64,000 nucleotides of DNA from Geobacillus icigianus (GTDB taxonomy: Bacteria > Bacillota > Bacilli > Bacillales > Anoxybacillaceae): assembly GCF_000750005.1 (NCBI RefSeq), contig NZ_JPYA01000049.1, positions 38,923 through 102,922 on the forward strand. Direction: 5' to 3'. Below are positions 1-9,525 of this stretch, in pieces. Made by a program: the position numbers and the translations under genes. Below the pieces are notes generated by a model. It had not been told where the DNA came from. It did not search any database and saw nothing but the letters and a program-made list of their open reading frames with translations. Position 1 is the stretch's first letter. Each line of letters opens with the position of its first letter.

Positions 1-378
1 CACCATATCGCGCTTTGTGTTGCTGAAGCGGACGTTGTTTTTGAAAAAGTCGCTATGCGCCAACACATGGGCGACGATCAGTTTGTTTTGGATCAGCGTA
101 TTCGTATCAAGCAAAAACGCGTAGCAAGGGTCCGAGTTGATGACGAGTTCGTAAATTTTGCTTAACCCTAAGTCGTAATGAAGTTTCATTTTGTAAAACT
201 GTTTGCCAAAGCTCCAATGGGAAAATCGCGTTGGCATGCCGTAGGCGCCAAACGTGTAAATAATGTCCGCCGGGCAAATTTCATAGCGCATTGGATAAAA
301 ATCAAGGCCAAATCCTTCGGCAATTTCCGTAATCTCCGCAATCGCCCGCTCCAGCTCTTTCAGCTCGTCCTGCCGCAT
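1..378 (-). CDS. spoVR: SpoVR family protein (3' part beyond window)
   Basis: Stage V sporulation protein R family, associated with spore cortex formation in Bacillus; its biochemical role is unknown. Only the first 126 residues are visible, because the gene runs off the left edge of the window. The visible part carries highly conserved family blocks: [20 protein letters not shown] near residue 25, then [27 protein letters not shown] and [14 protein letters not shown]. The ATG at 376-378 follows a GGGGGA ribosome site. In B. subtilis spoVR lies near yhdB, which is also the case here. The family call is firm; function beyond the family is not readable. Confidence 0.93.
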   Translation of the reverse strand, partial: MRQDELKELERAIAEITEIAEGFGLDFYPMRYEICPADIIYTFGAYGMPTRFSHWSFGKQFYKMKLHYDLGLSKIYELVINSDPCYAFLLDTNTLIQNKLIVAHVLAHSDFFKNNVRFSNTKRDMV

Positions 379-468
379 CCAATCCCCCCTTTTCTTCTTA
401 CCACAATGTATGAGGGAAACGGCGGTTTGATACGTTCGATCGTTTGGCATGAACGCGCAGCGCCCCAT

Positions 469-496
469 TTTCATTTGGGGACCGTTGGCTTATAAT
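469..496 (+). promoter_or_regulatory. SigA-type promoter of the dedA-like gene
   Basis: A perfect TATAAT lies at 491-496 with a weak -35 (TTTTCA) 16 bp upstream. It lies inside a longer open frame that starts at 449, so it argues for the downstream TTG start of the DedA gene. Confidence 0.6.
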
Positions 497-535
497 GGTC
501 ATATACAAGAAATTGCGGCAAAGCGTGGTGGTTAT

Positions 536-1141
536 TTGCAACATTATTTGCACCATCTCATCGACCATTTCGGCTATATCGGCATTATGATCGCGCTCAT
601 GCTCGGCATCGTTGGGCTGCCGATTCCTGATGAATTGCTGCTGACTTATGCCGGCTACCGCGTATCGACCGGTTCGTTTTCCTATCCGCTCACTTTCCTT
701 TTTTGCTGGCTTGGCGCCGTTATAGGCATCTCGCTCAGCTACACGCTCGGGATTACGCTTGGGTTACCGTTTTTACACCGATTTGGTCCTAAGCTCCATG
801 TGACGGAAAAACGGCTCGAGCAAACGAAAGCGCTGTTTGCGAAACTCGGTCCAACTGTCCTGTTTATTTGCTATTTCATCCCCGGCGTTCGGCATCTGGC
901 CGCTTTTTGGGCCGGGACGAACGCCTACCAATGGCGGAAGTTTGCCCTATTTGCCTACAGCGGAGCCATGGTGTGGGTGGCGGTGTTTTTGACGATCGGC
1001 GCTTATTTTGAAAGCCGCTGGACGGCCGTCAAACAATACCTCCACGCCTATCGCCCGTTTTTTCTTCTCGCCTTCGTGATCGCTTTCAGCTTCGTCCTCT
1101 TCTGGTGGTGGGCGCAACAAAAACGAAAAACACCGGACTGA
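536..1141 (+). CDS. DedA family membrane protein
   Basis: DedA/SNARE-associated family membrane protein of 201 residues. Members are implicated in membrane homeostasis and undecaprenyl phosphate or phospholipid flipping. Several hydrophobic segments are evident. The family signature includes GLPIPDELLL near residue 24 and a loop with FIPGVRHLAAFWAG, the re-entrant region with a conserved G-x-R. I chose TTG at 536: a GGTGG ribosome site precedes it, and a TATAAT promoter at 491 lies inside the longer frame that starts at 449. A terminator overlaps the stop codon, so the gene is probably monocistronic. Confidence 0.85.
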   Translation: MQHYLHHLIDHFGYIGIMIALMLGIVGLPIPDELLLTYAGYRVSTGSFSYPLTFLFCWLGAVIGISLSYTLGITLGLPFLHRFGPKLHVTEKRLEQTKALFAKLGPTVLFICYFIPGVRHLAAFWAGTNAYQWRKFALFAYSGAMVWVAVFLTIGAYFESRWTAVKQYLHAYRPFFLLAFVIAFSFVLFWWWAQQKRKTPD

Positions 1142-1162
1142 ACGCCGGTGTTTTTCGTTTTT
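1121..1162. terminator. Bidirectional Rho-independent terminator
   Basis: A 16-bp perfect inverted repeat (1121-1136 with 1145-1160) is flanked by A and T runs. It overlaps the dedA stop codon and also serves the convergent small membrane gene. Confidence 0.85.
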
Positions 1163-1171
1163 CGGCTCCTG

Positions 1172-1414
1172 CTATACGTGTTTAGTCGAATCACGGCGAT
1201 ACGTCTCCATGAGCAGACCGATGAACAAGCCGAACCCGAACATCACCATCGAAGCGCCGATAATTCCAAGGCTGACAATGGTAAGGAAAAAGTCTTTGTT
1301 GTAAGCGTTTGCGATAAAACTGAGCAAAAAAAGCGCTGTTCCGACCGTTAAGCCGACGGACGCCATCCATTTGCACATGTTGGTCATTTGTTGTCCTTCA
1401 TGTCGTTGATTCAT
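1172..1414 (-). CDS. Small two-TM membrane protein, unknown function
   Basis: I do not recognise this 80-residue protein. After a short polar N-terminus (NQRHEGQQMTNM) come two hydrophobic segments (about residues 16-37 and 45-68) and a charged tail ending KHV. The start is the ATG at 1414, which has an AAGGGG site nine bases upstream; two further ATG codons lie too close to that site. It is convergent with the dedA-like gene and shares its terminator. The strong ribosome site and clean membrane pattern support a real gene; the function is open. Confidence 0.65.
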   Translation of the reverse strand: MNQRHEGQQMTNMCKWMASVGLTVGTALFLLSFIANAYNKDFFLTIVSLGIIGASMVMFGFGLFIGLLMETYRRDSTKHV

Positions 1415-1600
1415 TCTCATCATCCCCTTACTTAGAGGATACTATTCTTGTCACAAAATTGCAATATTTTCTTTTCTTTTTTCTCCTCCGTTTCGGGTAT
1501 AATTTATATTTTACCTTCTGTCACAACATTTACAGGGCAACAAAAACGGAGGGCGTCATACACTAACAATGACTCCTTCCCGATAAAGGAGGCATGCCGC

Positions 1601-1858
1601 TTGAACACCGTCGACTACGATAAGGCGCTCTATTACACACATCGCTCGGAATGGGATAATTTGCTGATTTTAATGGTGCGCACGCCCGATGATATGCTAT
1701 CCAAAAAAATCGAAAAGTTCCTTCACGCTTATAATTTCGAGCATGATTACTCGATCATTCAAGAGCGGCTCCACGCTCTGTTGCGCTACATCGATCATGC
1801 CCTTGAAGTCAGCGAACAACAAACGGGGACGGAGGCGTACGCCCATTTTTACTCCTAA
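1601..1858 (+). CDS. yhdB: YhdB-like protein
   Basis: Small conserved Bacillaceae protein of 85 residues, function unknown. The N-terminus (NTVDYDKALYYTHRSEWDNL) and the overall length match what I know of B. subtilis YhdB. The start is TTG at 1601, eight bases after an AAAGGAGG site at 1585-1592; the longer frame upstream has no comparable signal. A TATAAT hexamer at 1498-1503 is a likely -10. The gene is convergent with pgcA, as in the yhxB-yhdB neighbourhood of B. subtilis, and a shared hairpin follows. Confidence 0.8.
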   Translation: MNTVDYDKALYYTHRSEWDNLLILMVRTPDDMLSKKIEKFLHAYNFEHDYSIIQERLHALLRYIDHALEVSEQQTGTEAYAHFYS

Positions 1859-1863
1859 AGCAA

Positions 1864-1896
1864 GCGGGGAATTGGTTTTTCGTCCAATTCCCCCGC
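1864..1896. terminator. Convergent terminator between yhdB and pgcA
   Basis: Inverted repeat GCGGGGAATTGG / CCAATTCCCCCGC with an 8-base loop. It lies between the convergent yhdB and pgcA stops. The U tract is poor in both directions. Confidence 0.55.
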
Positions 1897-1913
1897 CGCT
1901 GTTTGTCCGCCCG

Positions 1914-3671
1914 TTACGGAGCGTAAGAAGGCGACACCGCGCGCAAGACGTCGTGCACTCGCCGCATGACGGCACCCGTCAGCGCGGCCAACTTCTCCTC
2001 GCTGTCTTGGAGCGATGTCCCTTTCACACCAAAGTACGCTTTCATTTTCGGTTCCGTCCCTGACGGACGCAAACAAAACCACGAGCCATCCTCCAATACG
2101 TATTTCAACACGTTCGAAGCCGGAAGGGTGAGCGCCGTTTTCTCTCCGGTGACTGTGTTTGTCCGCTCCCTTGTTTTGTAATCCTCGATCACCGTCACCT
2201 TTTTCTCCGCGACCTCCACCGGCGGCTGCTGCCGGAACGAAGCCAAAATCGCGGCGATCGCCTCCGCTCCTTCTTTCCCCTTTAACGTGAGCGATTGTTG
2301 CCCTTCACGATAGTAGCCGTATTTGGCAAACAATTGAAGAAGCCCTTCATACAACGACAGCCCTTGCTGCTTGTAAAAGGCGCACACTTCCGCCGCCAGA
2401 ACAGCCGCCTGCACGGCATCTTTATCGCGAACGAAGTCGCCGATCAAATACCCGTAGCTTTCTTCATACCCGAACTGGAACACATACTGTCCCGTCTGTT
2501 CGTATTCCTTGATTTTTTCCCCGATGAATTTGAACCCGGTCAGCGTATCGACCGTCTCCAAACCGAACGAGGCGGCGATCGCCCGCCCAAACTCGGACGT
2601 AACAATCGTCTTTAAGACGACCCCATTGGGTGGAAGCAACCCCTTTTCTTTGCGCTGCGACAGTAAATAATGAAGCAGCAGCGCACCCGTTTGGTTGCCG
2701 GTTAAGACGATGTACTCCCCTTCCCCATTTTTTACCGCAATACCGAGCCGATCCGCGTCCGGATCAGTGGCGATGAGCAGATCGGCGTTCACTTGTTCGC
2801 CAAGCTCGATCGCCATGGCAAACGCTGCATGCTCTTCCGGATTGGGCGAAGCGACGGTTGAAAAGTTCGGATCCGGCTGTTCTTGCTCCTTGACGACAAA
2901 GACGTTTTGGTAACCGAGCTCGGCGAGCGCGCGACGCACCGGCTTGTTTGCCGTGCCGTGAAGGGGCGTAAACACGATCGTCATCTTTGTTTCTTTGGCC
3001 AGCTCCGGATGCAGCGAAATCGTTTTGACAGCGTCAATGTACGCGTCATCGATTTCTTTGCCGATAATCCGAATCAGTCCTTTTTGCTTTAATACTTCCT
3101 CATCCTCAACACAAACAGCGAGCTCATTCTCGACTTCATTGACATAACGGATGACCTCATCGGCGACAGCGGGCGGCAATTGTCCGCCGTCTTCGCCGTA
3201 CACTTTATAGCCGTTGTATTCCGGCGGATTATGACTCGCGGTGATGACGATGCCGGCAAACGCCCGCAAGTGCCGAACGGCAAACGACAGCTCCGGCGTC
3301 GGGCGCAATTCGTCAAACACATACGCTTGAATGCCGTTTGTGGCCAACGTTTTCGCCGCCTCCATCGCGAATTCCGGCGATTGATGCCGCGAATCATAAG
3401 CGATCACGACACCGCGCCGCTTCGCTTCATCGCCAAACGATTGTATGTATCGGGCCAATCCTTCCGATGCTTTCCGGACCGTATAGATGTTCATGCGATT
3501 CGTTCCGGGGCCAAGTTCCCCGCGCATGCCGCCGGTGCCAAACTCGAGATTTTTGTAAAAGCAATCTTCAAGCCACCGTTCATCGTCGCGACGCTGCTCT
3601 AGGCGTTGCCGCAATTCCGGATGCAACTGCGGTTCGCGGAGCCACTGTTCGTATTTTTGTCTCCATTCCAT
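1914..3671 (-). CDS. pgcA: Phosphoglucomutase (alpha-D-phosphohexomutase)
   Basis: Interconverts glucose-1-phosphate and glucose-6-phosphate, supplying UDP-glucose for glycolipid and wall polymers; cytoplasmic. The 585-residue length fits the Bacillus YhxB/PgcA type. The phosphoserine loop [13 protein letters not shown] has its active serine near residue 146. The metal loop DPDADRLG lies near residue 300, a sugar-binding GYEESYGY near residue 400, and the phosphate-binding RPSGTEPK near the C-terminus. The ATG at 3671 is preceded by GGGAGGG. It is convergent with yhdB. All catalytic motifs look intact. Confidence 0.93.
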   Translation of the reverse strand: MEWRQKYEQWLREPQLHPELRQRLEQRRDDERWLEDCFYKNLEFGTGGMRGELGPGTNRMNIYTVRKASEGLARYIQSFGDEAKRRGVVIAYDSRHQSPEFAMEAAKTLATNGIQAYVFDELRPTPELSFAVRHLRAFAGIVITASHNPPEYNGYKVYGEDGGQLPPAVADEVIRYVNEVENELAVCVEDEEVLKQKGLIRIIGKEIDDAYIDAVKTISLHPELAKETKMTIVFTPLHGTANKPVRRALAELGYQNVFVVKEQEQPDPNFSTVASPNPEEHAAFAMAIELGEQVNADLLIATDPDADRLGIAVKNGEGEYIVLTGNQTGALLLHYLLSQRKEKGLLPPNGVVLKTIVTSEFGRAIAASFGLETVDTLTGFKFIGEKIKEYEQTGQYVFQFGYEESYGYLIGDFVRDKDAVQAAVLAAEVCAFYKQQGLSLYEGLLQLFAKYGYYREGQQSLTLKGKEGAEAIAAILASFRQQPPVEVAEKKVTVIEDYKTRERTNTVTGEKTALTLPASNVLKYVLEDGSWFCLRPSGTEPKMKAYFGVKGTSLQDSEEKLAALTGAVMRRVHDVLRAVSPSYAP

Positions 3672-3743
3672 CCATTTTCCCTCCCGTTTTTCTTTCTCCT
3701 GTTTATGTATTCGTTCCCATCATACAATATACCTGCCAAAAGG

Positions 3744-3776
3744 AAAAGGATGCCTCGACAATAAAGGCATCCTTTT
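3744..3776 (-). terminator. Terminator of the CBS-domain gene
   Basis: 11-bp perfect stem (AAAAGGATGCC / GGCATCCTTTT), 11-base loop and U run, just after the yhcV stop read on the minus strand. Confidence 0.85.
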
Positions 3777-3783
3777 TCTACGG

Positions 3784-4230
3784 CTATCCTTGTGGCTGCG
3801 ACGGCTCAGAAATGTTGGTCAACGCTTGTTCCGCCGCTTCATTTGAAGCGCTGTTCGTCGCGATGTCCCCTAAAGCAACGATGCCTTGAAGCTGGTTGTT
3901 TTCAACGATCGGCAAGCGACGAACTTGATGCTGCGCCATGACGTTAGCGGCATCTTGAACACTCATGTTCGGCGTGCCGGTGACGACTTGATTCGTCATC
4001 ACCTCAGCGACTTTGACGGTCGCCGGGTTTTTCCCTTGGGACGATACGCGCAGCGTAATGTCGCGGTCGGTGATCATCCCTTTCACTTGCCCGTTTTCCA
4101 CAACCGGAAGCGCGCCGATATTTTTTTGGCTCATAATTTGCGCTGCTTCTTGCACCGTTTGATTCGGCGAAATGGTCGCGACGTTTTTCGTCATAATGTC
4201 TTGCACTTTCGTTCCGCTGTTGTTCGTCAA
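3784..4230 (-). CDS. yhcV: Tandem CBS-domain protein
   Basis: 148-residue protein made almost only of two CBS motifs, a Bateman module that typically binds adenosyl nucleotides. The first (VQDIMTKNVATISP...GMITDRDI) spans about residues 9-65 and the second (VAEVMTNQVV...GIVALGDIA) about 75-130. There is no fused enzyme domain, so it is probably a small ligand-sensing regulator; targets are unknown. The start is TTG at 4230 behind GGGGAGG. B. subtilis YhcV has the same architecture, and yhcU and yhcT lie nearby in both genomes. Confidence 0.85.
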   Translation of the reverse strand: MTNNSGTKVQDIMTKNVATISPNQTVQEAAQIMSQKNIGALPVVENGQVKGMITDRDITLRVSSQGKNPATVKVAEVMTNQVVTGTPNMSVQDAANVMAQHQVRRLPIVENNQLQGIVALGDIATNSASNEAAEQALTNISEPSQPQG

Positions 4231-4419
4231 TGTGATCCTCCCCTTTCACCGATTAGTTTGGCTCGTTTGCCGAACGATATAGGTAGAAAATAATGCCGTT
4301 CTACCCTTTCTTGTTGATGGACGCGTCGATTTCGGTCGATTATAATGAAGCTGAGCCGCAATCGCAAAGGAAAAGGTGAACGGCATTTCTTGCGCGCGAA
4401 CGAAAGAAGGTGAACGGGA

Positions 4420-4857
4420 GTGAAAAAGGAGACACGCGCGGAAAACTTGCTGCTGGCCGCTTGGGTGACAGCGCTGGTCGCCACGCTAGGGAGTTTGTAT
4501 TTTTCCGAAGTGCTCGGCTTTATTCCGTGCGACTTATGTTGGTTTCAGCGCATATTCATGTATCCGCAAGTCATCATTTTAGGGATCGCCATCGTCCGCA
4601 AGGAGTTTTCCACCGCCCGTTACAGTTTGGCGTTATCGGTGATCGGTGGCTTGATTTCGCTCTATCATTACGCTTTACAAAAAATACCTTTTTTTCAGCA
4701 TTACGCCATCCAATGCGGCCGCATCCCGTGCACAGGGCAATACATGAACTGGCTAGGTTTCATTACCATCCCGTTTCTGGCCCTTACCGCTTTTTTGATC
4801 ATCGCATTGCTAAGCGTTGCCGTGATGCGCCAGCAAAAAAGGAGGAACAACGTTTGA
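4420..4857 (+). CDS. bdbC: Disulfide bond formation protein, DsbB/BdbC family
   Basis: Membrane thiol-disulfide oxidoreductase that reoxidises a partner thioredoxin-fold protein using quinone. At 145 residues with four hydrophobic segments it is the usual BdbC size. Both redox pairs are visible: C37-x-x-C40 in FIPCDLCWFQR, and C99/C104 in QCGRIPCTGQY. GTG at 4420 follows AGAAGGTG; a TATAAT at 4341-4346 is a candidate -10. It overlaps the next gene by four bases. The usual partner BdbD is not adjacent; a membrane-anchored thioredoxin takes its place. Confidence 0.92.
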   Translation: MKKETRAENLLLAAWVTALVATLGSLYFSEVLGFIPCDLCWFQRIFMYPQVIILGIAIVRKEFSTARYSLALSVIGGLISLYHYALQKIPFFQHYAIQCGRIPCTGQYMNWLGFITIPFLALTAFLIIALLSVAVMRQQKRRNNV

Positions 4858-5327
4858 AAAAACTGGTGATCTGGGGTGGGTTGATCGCTATTTTGTTTGC
4901 TGTTATTGCTTGGATGACAAAGCTGGAGCAAAAAGAAGAAGCAGAAGGAAATCCATTCCATAAAAGCCGTTTGCATCCGGCCACCGTCGATCAGCTTGAT
5001 GACCCAAACTACCGCAACATCGTTTTGCCCGCCGAGCTCAAACGGGAGTTGGCCGCGGGCAAGTCGCTGACCGTCTACTTTTACAGCCCGTTATGTCCGC
5101 ATTGCCAGCGGACGACTCCCATTGTCGTACCGTTGGCCAAACAACTCGGCATTGATTTGCAACTGTTCAACTTGCTTGAATTCGAAGAAGGTTGGGACGA
5201 CTACCGCATTGAAGCGACCCCGACGATCGTCCACTACGAGGGCGGCAAAGAGACGAAGCGAATCGAAGGGTACCATGATGAGCAAACGTTCCGTGAGTTT
5301 TTCTCCTCCATTTCCCGGTCAAAATAA
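4854..5327 (+). CDS. Membrane-anchored thioredoxin-like protein
   Basis: 157 residues with an N-terminal membrane anchor (about 4-21) followed by a thioredoxin fold facing outside. The active site is C81-P-H-C84 in YSPLCPHCQRT, and the cis-proline motif EATPTIV lies near residue 120. The start is TTG at 4854, which overlaps the bdbC stop (TTGA) and lies eight bases after AGGAGG, so translation of the two genes is probably coupled. This suggests that BdbC is the dedicated oxidant of this protein. CPHC is typical of DsbA-like oxidases, so an oxidative rather than reductive role is my inference. Confidence 0.85.
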   Translation: MKKLVIWGGLIAILFAVIAWMTKLEQKEEAEGNPFHKSRLHPATVDQLDDPNYRNIVLPAELKRELAAGKSLTVYFYSPLCPHCQRTTPIVVPLAKQLGIDLQLFNLLEFEEGWDDYRIEATPTIVHYEGGKETKRIEGYHDEQTFREFFSSISRSK

Positions 5328-5330
5328 AGA

Positions 5331-5356
5331 GGAGCTGCGCCTTTCGGCTAAGCTCC
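5331..5356. terminator. Possible weak terminator
   Basis: GGAGCT / AGCTCC stem with a 14-base loop between the convergent thioredoxin gene and yhcU. The stem is short and there is no clear U tract. Confidence 0.35.
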
Positions 5357-5364
5357 TTGTCCGT

Positions 5365-5763
5365 TTACATCACCCACTCGCTGGCCGCAGGAACGTACTG
5401 GCTGCACGGGAACGCGCGCTTTTTGGCGAATTGGTTCGCGTGGAAAGGGAACGTGATGCCATAGCGGGCCAAAATGGTTTGATTGCGGACAAACAACCAT
5501 TCATACGGCTCGCATTTCCCTCGCTCCCCGATCCACTCGATCACCGTAATGAGCGACTGCAATGCCGAGATGATGTGGAACGCTTCCTTCATCGTCCCGT
5601 TGTATGTAACACGCTCGTGGTCCAGCGAAAGAATGCCCCATTCCTCGAATTGCCGGATTTGTTCGTCATCAAAGTAATAAGGGAAAATCCCGCTGTAAAA
5701 GTAGTTGAGCAAATAATGCATGTAGTTTTCTTGCTCTGGAGTTACCGCATACATCATTTTCAA
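5365..5763 (-). CDS. yhcU: YhcU family protein
   Basis: 132-residue cytosolic protein of unknown function, assigned by length and position: yhcT-yhcU-yhcV cluster in B. subtilis and here. It is rich in aromatic residues (YMHYLLNYFYSGIFPYYFDD near residue 14), with no signal peptide or transmembrane segment. The start is TTG at 5763, eight bases after AGGTGG; internal ATG codons three and four would lie further away. It is divergent from yhcT and convergent with the thioredoxin gene. Confidence 0.75.
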   Translation of the reverse strand: MKMMYAVTPEQENYMHYLLNYFYSGIFPYYFDDEQIRQFEEWGILSLDHERVTYNGTMKEAFHIISALQSLITVIEWIGERGKCEPYEWLFVRNQTILARYGITFPFHANQFAKKRAFPCSQYVPAASEWVM

Positions 5764-5902
5764 CGTTCATCCCACCTTTTCTCGCCGCCATGCTTGCGTT
5801 TTCCATCGTTCAGACGGATACTATGAGTGTATCATATTCGCTGCGGGGATTGAGGTAGAAAGTGTTTCCACGACTACAGGGAACTGGGAGGTGCGACAAC
5901 GT

Positions 5903-6805
5903 TTGTGGAAACGAAAAGGGGACTGGCTCGAATGCATGATCCCGCGTTTCTGGAGCGGGTTGACCATTGAACAGTTGCTGAAAGAGGTATGGGCTGCCTC
6001 GAAAAAACTCGCCCATCGGTGGCGAATGGAACAGGGAGTCAAACTGAACGGCCAAGCGGTTTCATGGCGGACGGAACTGAAAGAGCGCGACCGCCTGCAG
6101 CTTTACGCCTACGAACCGGAGCCGTCTTTTCTCATTCCAGAATACCGGGAGCTTTCCGTGTTATGGGAGGACGACCATTTGCTCGTCTTGAACAAGGAAG
6201 CCGGCCTAGACGTTCATCCGTCCAAACCGGGACAGACAGGCACGCTCGCCAACGCTGTTGCTTTTTATTTGCAATCGCAAGGAATCTTGACCAAAGTCCG
6301 CCATATCCATCGGCTTGACCGCGACACCTCCGGAGCGATTTTATTTGCCAAACATCCGCTTGCCGGAGCGACGCTCGATCGACTGCTCGCCCGCCGCGCC
6401 ATTAAGCGGACGTACGTCGCCCTTGTTCACGGCCATTTGTCGCCAACATCGGGGACCATTTCCGCCCCAATCGGCCGCGACCGCCATCATCCGACGCGCC
6501 GGCGCGTCTCAAAAACCGGAGCCGTGGCGGTGACCCACTATCGCGTGCTCAAAACGTTACCGTCGACCTCGCTCGTTGAGCTGAGCCTCGACACCGGGCG
6601 GACGCACCAAATTCGCGTCCATTTGGCGCATCTTGGCCACCCGCTTGTCGGCGACGTGCTGTATGGCGGTCAGCCATCGTTCCATCGCCATGCGCTCCAT
6701 GCTGTTAAACTGACATTCCGCCACCCGTTTACCAACGAAGAAGTCGTTTGCCTCGCGCCGACGAGCGACTTTCCGGTTGATCTCTCGCCCCTCGCTCGCG
6801 AATAG
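5903..6805 (+). CDS. yhcT: RluA-family pseudouridine synthase
   Basis: Pseudouridine synthase of the RluA/RluD type, acting on rRNA or tRNA; the exact target is not readable. It has about 300 residues, with a weak S4-like N-terminal part and then the catalytic domain. The catalytic loop HRLDRDTSGAI (Asp near residue 136) is intact, as are the DTGRTHQIRVH and HPLVGD motifs. I prefer TTG at 5903, eight bases after GGGAGGTG; the in-frame GTG at 5891 overlaps that site. In B. subtilis it also neighbours yhcU. Confidence 0.87.
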   Translation: MWKRKGDWLECMIPRFWSGLTIEQLLKEVWAASKKLAHRWRMEQGVKLNGQAVSWRTELKERDRLQLYAYEPEPSFLIPEYRELSVLWEDDHLLVLNKEAGLDVHPSKPGQTGTLANAVAFYLQSQGILTKVRHIHRLDRDTSGAILFAKHPLAGATLDRLLARRAIKRTYVALVHGHLSPTSGTISAPIGRDRHHPTRRRVSKTGAVAVTHYRVLKTLPSTSLVELSLDTGRTHQIRVHLAHLGHPLVGDVLYGGQPSFHRHALHAVKLTFRHPFTNEEVVCLAPTSDFPVDLSPLARE

Positions 6806-6933
6806 AGCGGTGAAAAAGCGGCGATGGGACCTCACCGCCGGCGGATGCCATAAAACGAGAGCCGCTCCCCAAAGCGTTCACAAATTGAGGGGGAACGGCG
6901 AAGCAGCTCTTTCCATCACGGCCGGCTCGCCTT

Positions 6934-7198
6934 CTATAAGGCCGATGAAAACGATTGGTCTCCTTTGGTCGATGAATAAAAATATGCATTATTGCAAGGC
7001 TTTTCTATTTGAGAAATGATGCTGAGAAGCGGTTGCGCGAGTCAATCACCGCCCCTCTAGAAGGCTGGTGAGAAACTGCTGTCACACACCAATTGGCGAC
7101 ATTTTCATTCAGAGAAGAAAGCTGATTCTGCGAGGTTTCTCTCATTGAGAAATGGGTGGAACTCAGCGGTATTTTGCACGAAATCACCGCCCTTCTAG
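6934..7198. repeat. CTAG-bounded intergenic repeat, Y-X pair
   Basis: Two abutting repeat units occupy most of the gene-free stretch 6806-7258. A reversed Y unit (6934-7060, outer end degraded to CTAT) shares CTAG at 7057-7060 with a forward X unit (7057-7198, 142 bp). The inner ends read TCACCGCCCCTCTAG / CTAGAAGGCTGGTGA. The left part, 6806-6933, holds only a weak stem (CGGTGA / TCACCG). Confidence 0.8.
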
Positions 7199-7258
7199 AT
7201 TTCGCTTGCACGGCAGAACGGCAAAAGGCAGACGGCGTTTCCGTCTGCCTTTTCTGCC

Positions 7259-8617
7259 TTACCAATGCAATGGCTCTTCTTCCGCCCGTGCCGGCTCCCC
7301 GTTCTCCTGACCCGGCTCTGGCTGCTCAGGCTCTTTTTTTACCACTTCCAGTGTCTTCACATGATGGCCGTCCATTTCTTTCACTGTAAACAAATAACCA
7401 TCGATTTCCACGCTGTCGCCGGTTTGAATGTCATAATGCTTCGTCAAAATCCAGCCGCCGATCGTATCCACGTCATCATCGTCGATCTCCAAGCCCAGCA
7501 AATCATTGACTTCACTAATCAATACCTTGCCATCGAGCACAAATCCCTCATCCATTTTTTGAATCAATGGCGTCTCATCAATGTCGAACTCATCCTGAAT
7601 TTCCCCAACAATCTCTTCCAAGATGTCCTCGACTGTTACAAGTCCGGACGTACCGCCATATTCGTCCACTAAAATCGCCATATGGATGCGCTCTTTTTGC
7701 ATTTTCACAAGCAAATCATGAATCGCAATCGATTCAATGACTTGAATGATCGGGCGGATGTAATCTTTCATTTGTTTTTCGTTTGACGGGTTGGCGATAA
7801 AGTCCGTAAATACTTCTTTCACGTTAATAAGGCCGAGTACGTGATCCTTATCGCCATCAATGACGGGATAACGCGTATATTTTTCCTCGCGGATGATCTC
7901 CAAGTTTTCCTTGACGCTTTTGTTAAGATCTAATGCGACAATTTCCTTGCGCGGCACCATGATTTCTTTCGCCACGCGGTCATCAAAGCGGAAAATGTTG
8001 CTGACGTAGCGGTACTCCGACTGATTGATCTCCCCGCTTTTGTAGCTTTCCGACAAAATGAGACGCAGCTCCTCTTCCGAGTGGGCCAGTTCATGCTCCG
8101 CCACCGGCTTGAGGCCGAACAGACGCGTCACCAGCCGCGCCGAATGATTGAGCGTCCAAATGAACGGATACATGATGTTATAAAACCAGATGAGCGGCTT
8201 AGCCGTAAACAGCGTAATCGCTTCCGCTTTGTGAATGGCGAACGTTTTCGGCGCCAATTCGCCAACGACGACATGCAAAAAGGTGATGAGCGAAAAGGAA
8301 ATGATGAATGCTAAAAAATGCGATACAGATTCCGATAAGTGGAGGCGTTCAAACAGCGGCAGCAACATCCGCGCCACCGTCGGCTCCCCCAACCAGCCAA
8401 GGCCAAGTGAAGTAAGGGTAATGCCCAGCTGGTTCGCCGATAAATAGCCGTCCAAGTTCGAAATCACCTTTTTCGCCGCAACCGCCCGTTTGTTCCCTTC
8501 ATTGACCAACTGATCAATGCGCGAACTGCGCACTTTGACAATCGCGAATTCGGAAGCGACAAAAAAGGCGGTGCAAGCGATCAGCAATGCCACCAACAGC
8601 AAACTGGCTATGTCCAA
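7259..8617 (-). CDS. yugS: CNNM/CBS/CorC-HlyC membrane protein
   Basis: 452-residue integral membrane protein of the hemolysin C/CorC type, now linked to Mg2+ or other cation export. Domains in order: an N-terminal CNNM (DUF21) membrane region (residues 1-185, starting [20 protein letters not shown]), two CBS motifs (about 205-330), and a CorC_HlyC domain (about 350-430), then an acidic tail. The start is TTG at 8617; its ribosome site is weak, and a stronger GGAGGTG lies further upstream. Adjacent yugP matches the yugS-yugP order of B. subtilis, hence the symbol, although several paralogues exist. Confidence 0.88.
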   Translation of the reverse strand: MDIASLLLVALLIACTAFFVASEFAIVKVRSSRIDQLVNEGNKRAVAAKKVISNLDGYLSANQLGITLTSLGLGWLGEPTVARMLLPLFERLHLSESVSHFLAFIISFSLITFLHVVVGELAPKTFAIHKAEAITLFTAKPLIWFYNIMYPFIWTLNHSARLVTRLFGLKPVAEHELAHSEEELRLILSESYKSGEINQSEYRYVSNIFRFDDRVAKEIMVPRKEIVALDLNKSVKENLEIIREEKYTRYPVIDGDKDHVLGLINVKEVFTDFIANPSNEKQMKDYIRPIIQVIESIAIHDLLVKMQKERIHMAILVDEYGGTSGLVTVEDILEEIVGEIQDEFDIDETPLIQKMDEGFVLDGKVLISEVNDLLGLEIDDDDVDTIGGWILTKHYDIQTGDSVEIDGYLFTVKEMDGHHVKTLEVVKKEPEQPEPGQENGEPARAEEEPLHW

Positions 8618-8697
8618 TTCGTCTCCGAGCGCGGATGAAGCGCCCAGATTACACCTCCTGCACAGTAAAGTTTCTACAGCACACTGATGCCACGTTA

Positions 8698-8718
8698 GGC
8701 CGCCAACAACAGGCGGCC
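8698..8718 (-). terminator. Hairpin downstream of yugP
   Basis: Perfect GGCCGCC / GGCGGCC stem with a 7-base loop between the yugP stop and the yugS start. It lacks a U tract, so it may only attenuate transcription or protect the 3' end. Confidence 0.5.
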
Positions 8719-8724
8719 CATCAC

Positions 8725-9417
8725 TTACGACTCTTCATTATTGCTCCCTTGGGTAAAAATCAGCACATACTTCAACAGCTCAAATACCGAGATCAGCGTT
8801 GCCGCCACATACGTCAACGCCGCCGCGCCGAGCACTTTGTTCACGCCGCGCGTTTCGTTTGGAGCGATGATCCCTTCAGCGAGCATAAACCGTTTCGCCC
8901 GCGCGCTCGCATTAAACTCGACCGGCAGCGTAATAACTTGGAACGCCACCGCCAGCGAGAAGAACAAAATGCCGAGACCGATCAATGAAAATTGATGGAG
9001 CAAAAACCCAACGAGCAGCAAAAACGGAGCCACGCCGGAAGCCAAGTTCACAACGGGAAACATCCGGTGGCGGAGAACAAGCGCCGCGTACCCTTGCTGA
9101 TGCTGAACGGCATGCCCGACTTCATGGGCGGCCACCGAAATGGAAGCGATCGATCGCCCGTAAAACACCGGTTCCGAGAGACGGACGGTGCGAGAGATCG
9201 GATCGTAATGGTCGGAAAGCCGCCCCGGCACGACCTCCACCGGCACATGGTGCAAGCCGTGACGGTCTAAAATCAGGCGCGCTACTTCTGCCCCTGTTAA
9301 GCCCGATGAGGCCGGGACTTCGGACCAAGCATTGAAGTTGCTCGACACTTTCCACTGCGCCCAAAGCGAGATCAAGAAAGCGATAAAAATGAAAATATCC
9401 ATCGGATGGAATAGCAT
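8725..9417 (-). CDS. yugP: YugP-type zinc metallopeptidase
   Basis: Membrane-embedded neutral zinc metallopeptidase family (PF04298), 230 residues. The zinc motif HEVGH lies at residues 98-102 (AAHEVGHAVQHQ). There is one hydrophobic segment at the N-terminus and three to four in the C-terminal half. ATG at 9417 follows GGAGGGG. The substrate is unknown. It lies directly upstream of yugS on the same strand with about 107 bp between them, including a hairpin. Confidence 0.88.
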   Translation of the reverse strand: MLFHPMDIFIFIAFLISLWAQWKVSSNFNAWSEVPASSGLTGAEVARLILDRHGLHHVPVEVVPGRLSDHYDPISRTVRLSEPVFYGRSIASISVAAHEVGHAVQHQQGYAALVLRHRMFPVVNLASGVAPFLLLVGFLLHQFSLIGLGILFFSLAVAFQVITLPVEFNASARAKRFMLAEGIIAPNETRGVNKVLGAAALTYVAATLISVFELLKYVLIFTQGSNNEES

Positions 9418-9525
9418 CGCAGCCCCTCCGTTTTTTCAATGATGATCAAATGTGTATACTATTATTTATTGTACTTGTTCATCAATTCATACGTCAAACA
9501 TGCCGCTTTGGTTTCGTTCCTCACC

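Noticed and set aside
449..535. Upstream extension of the DedA gene
   Set aside because: It contains a perfect TATAAT at 491-496; the downstream TTG has the better ribosome site.
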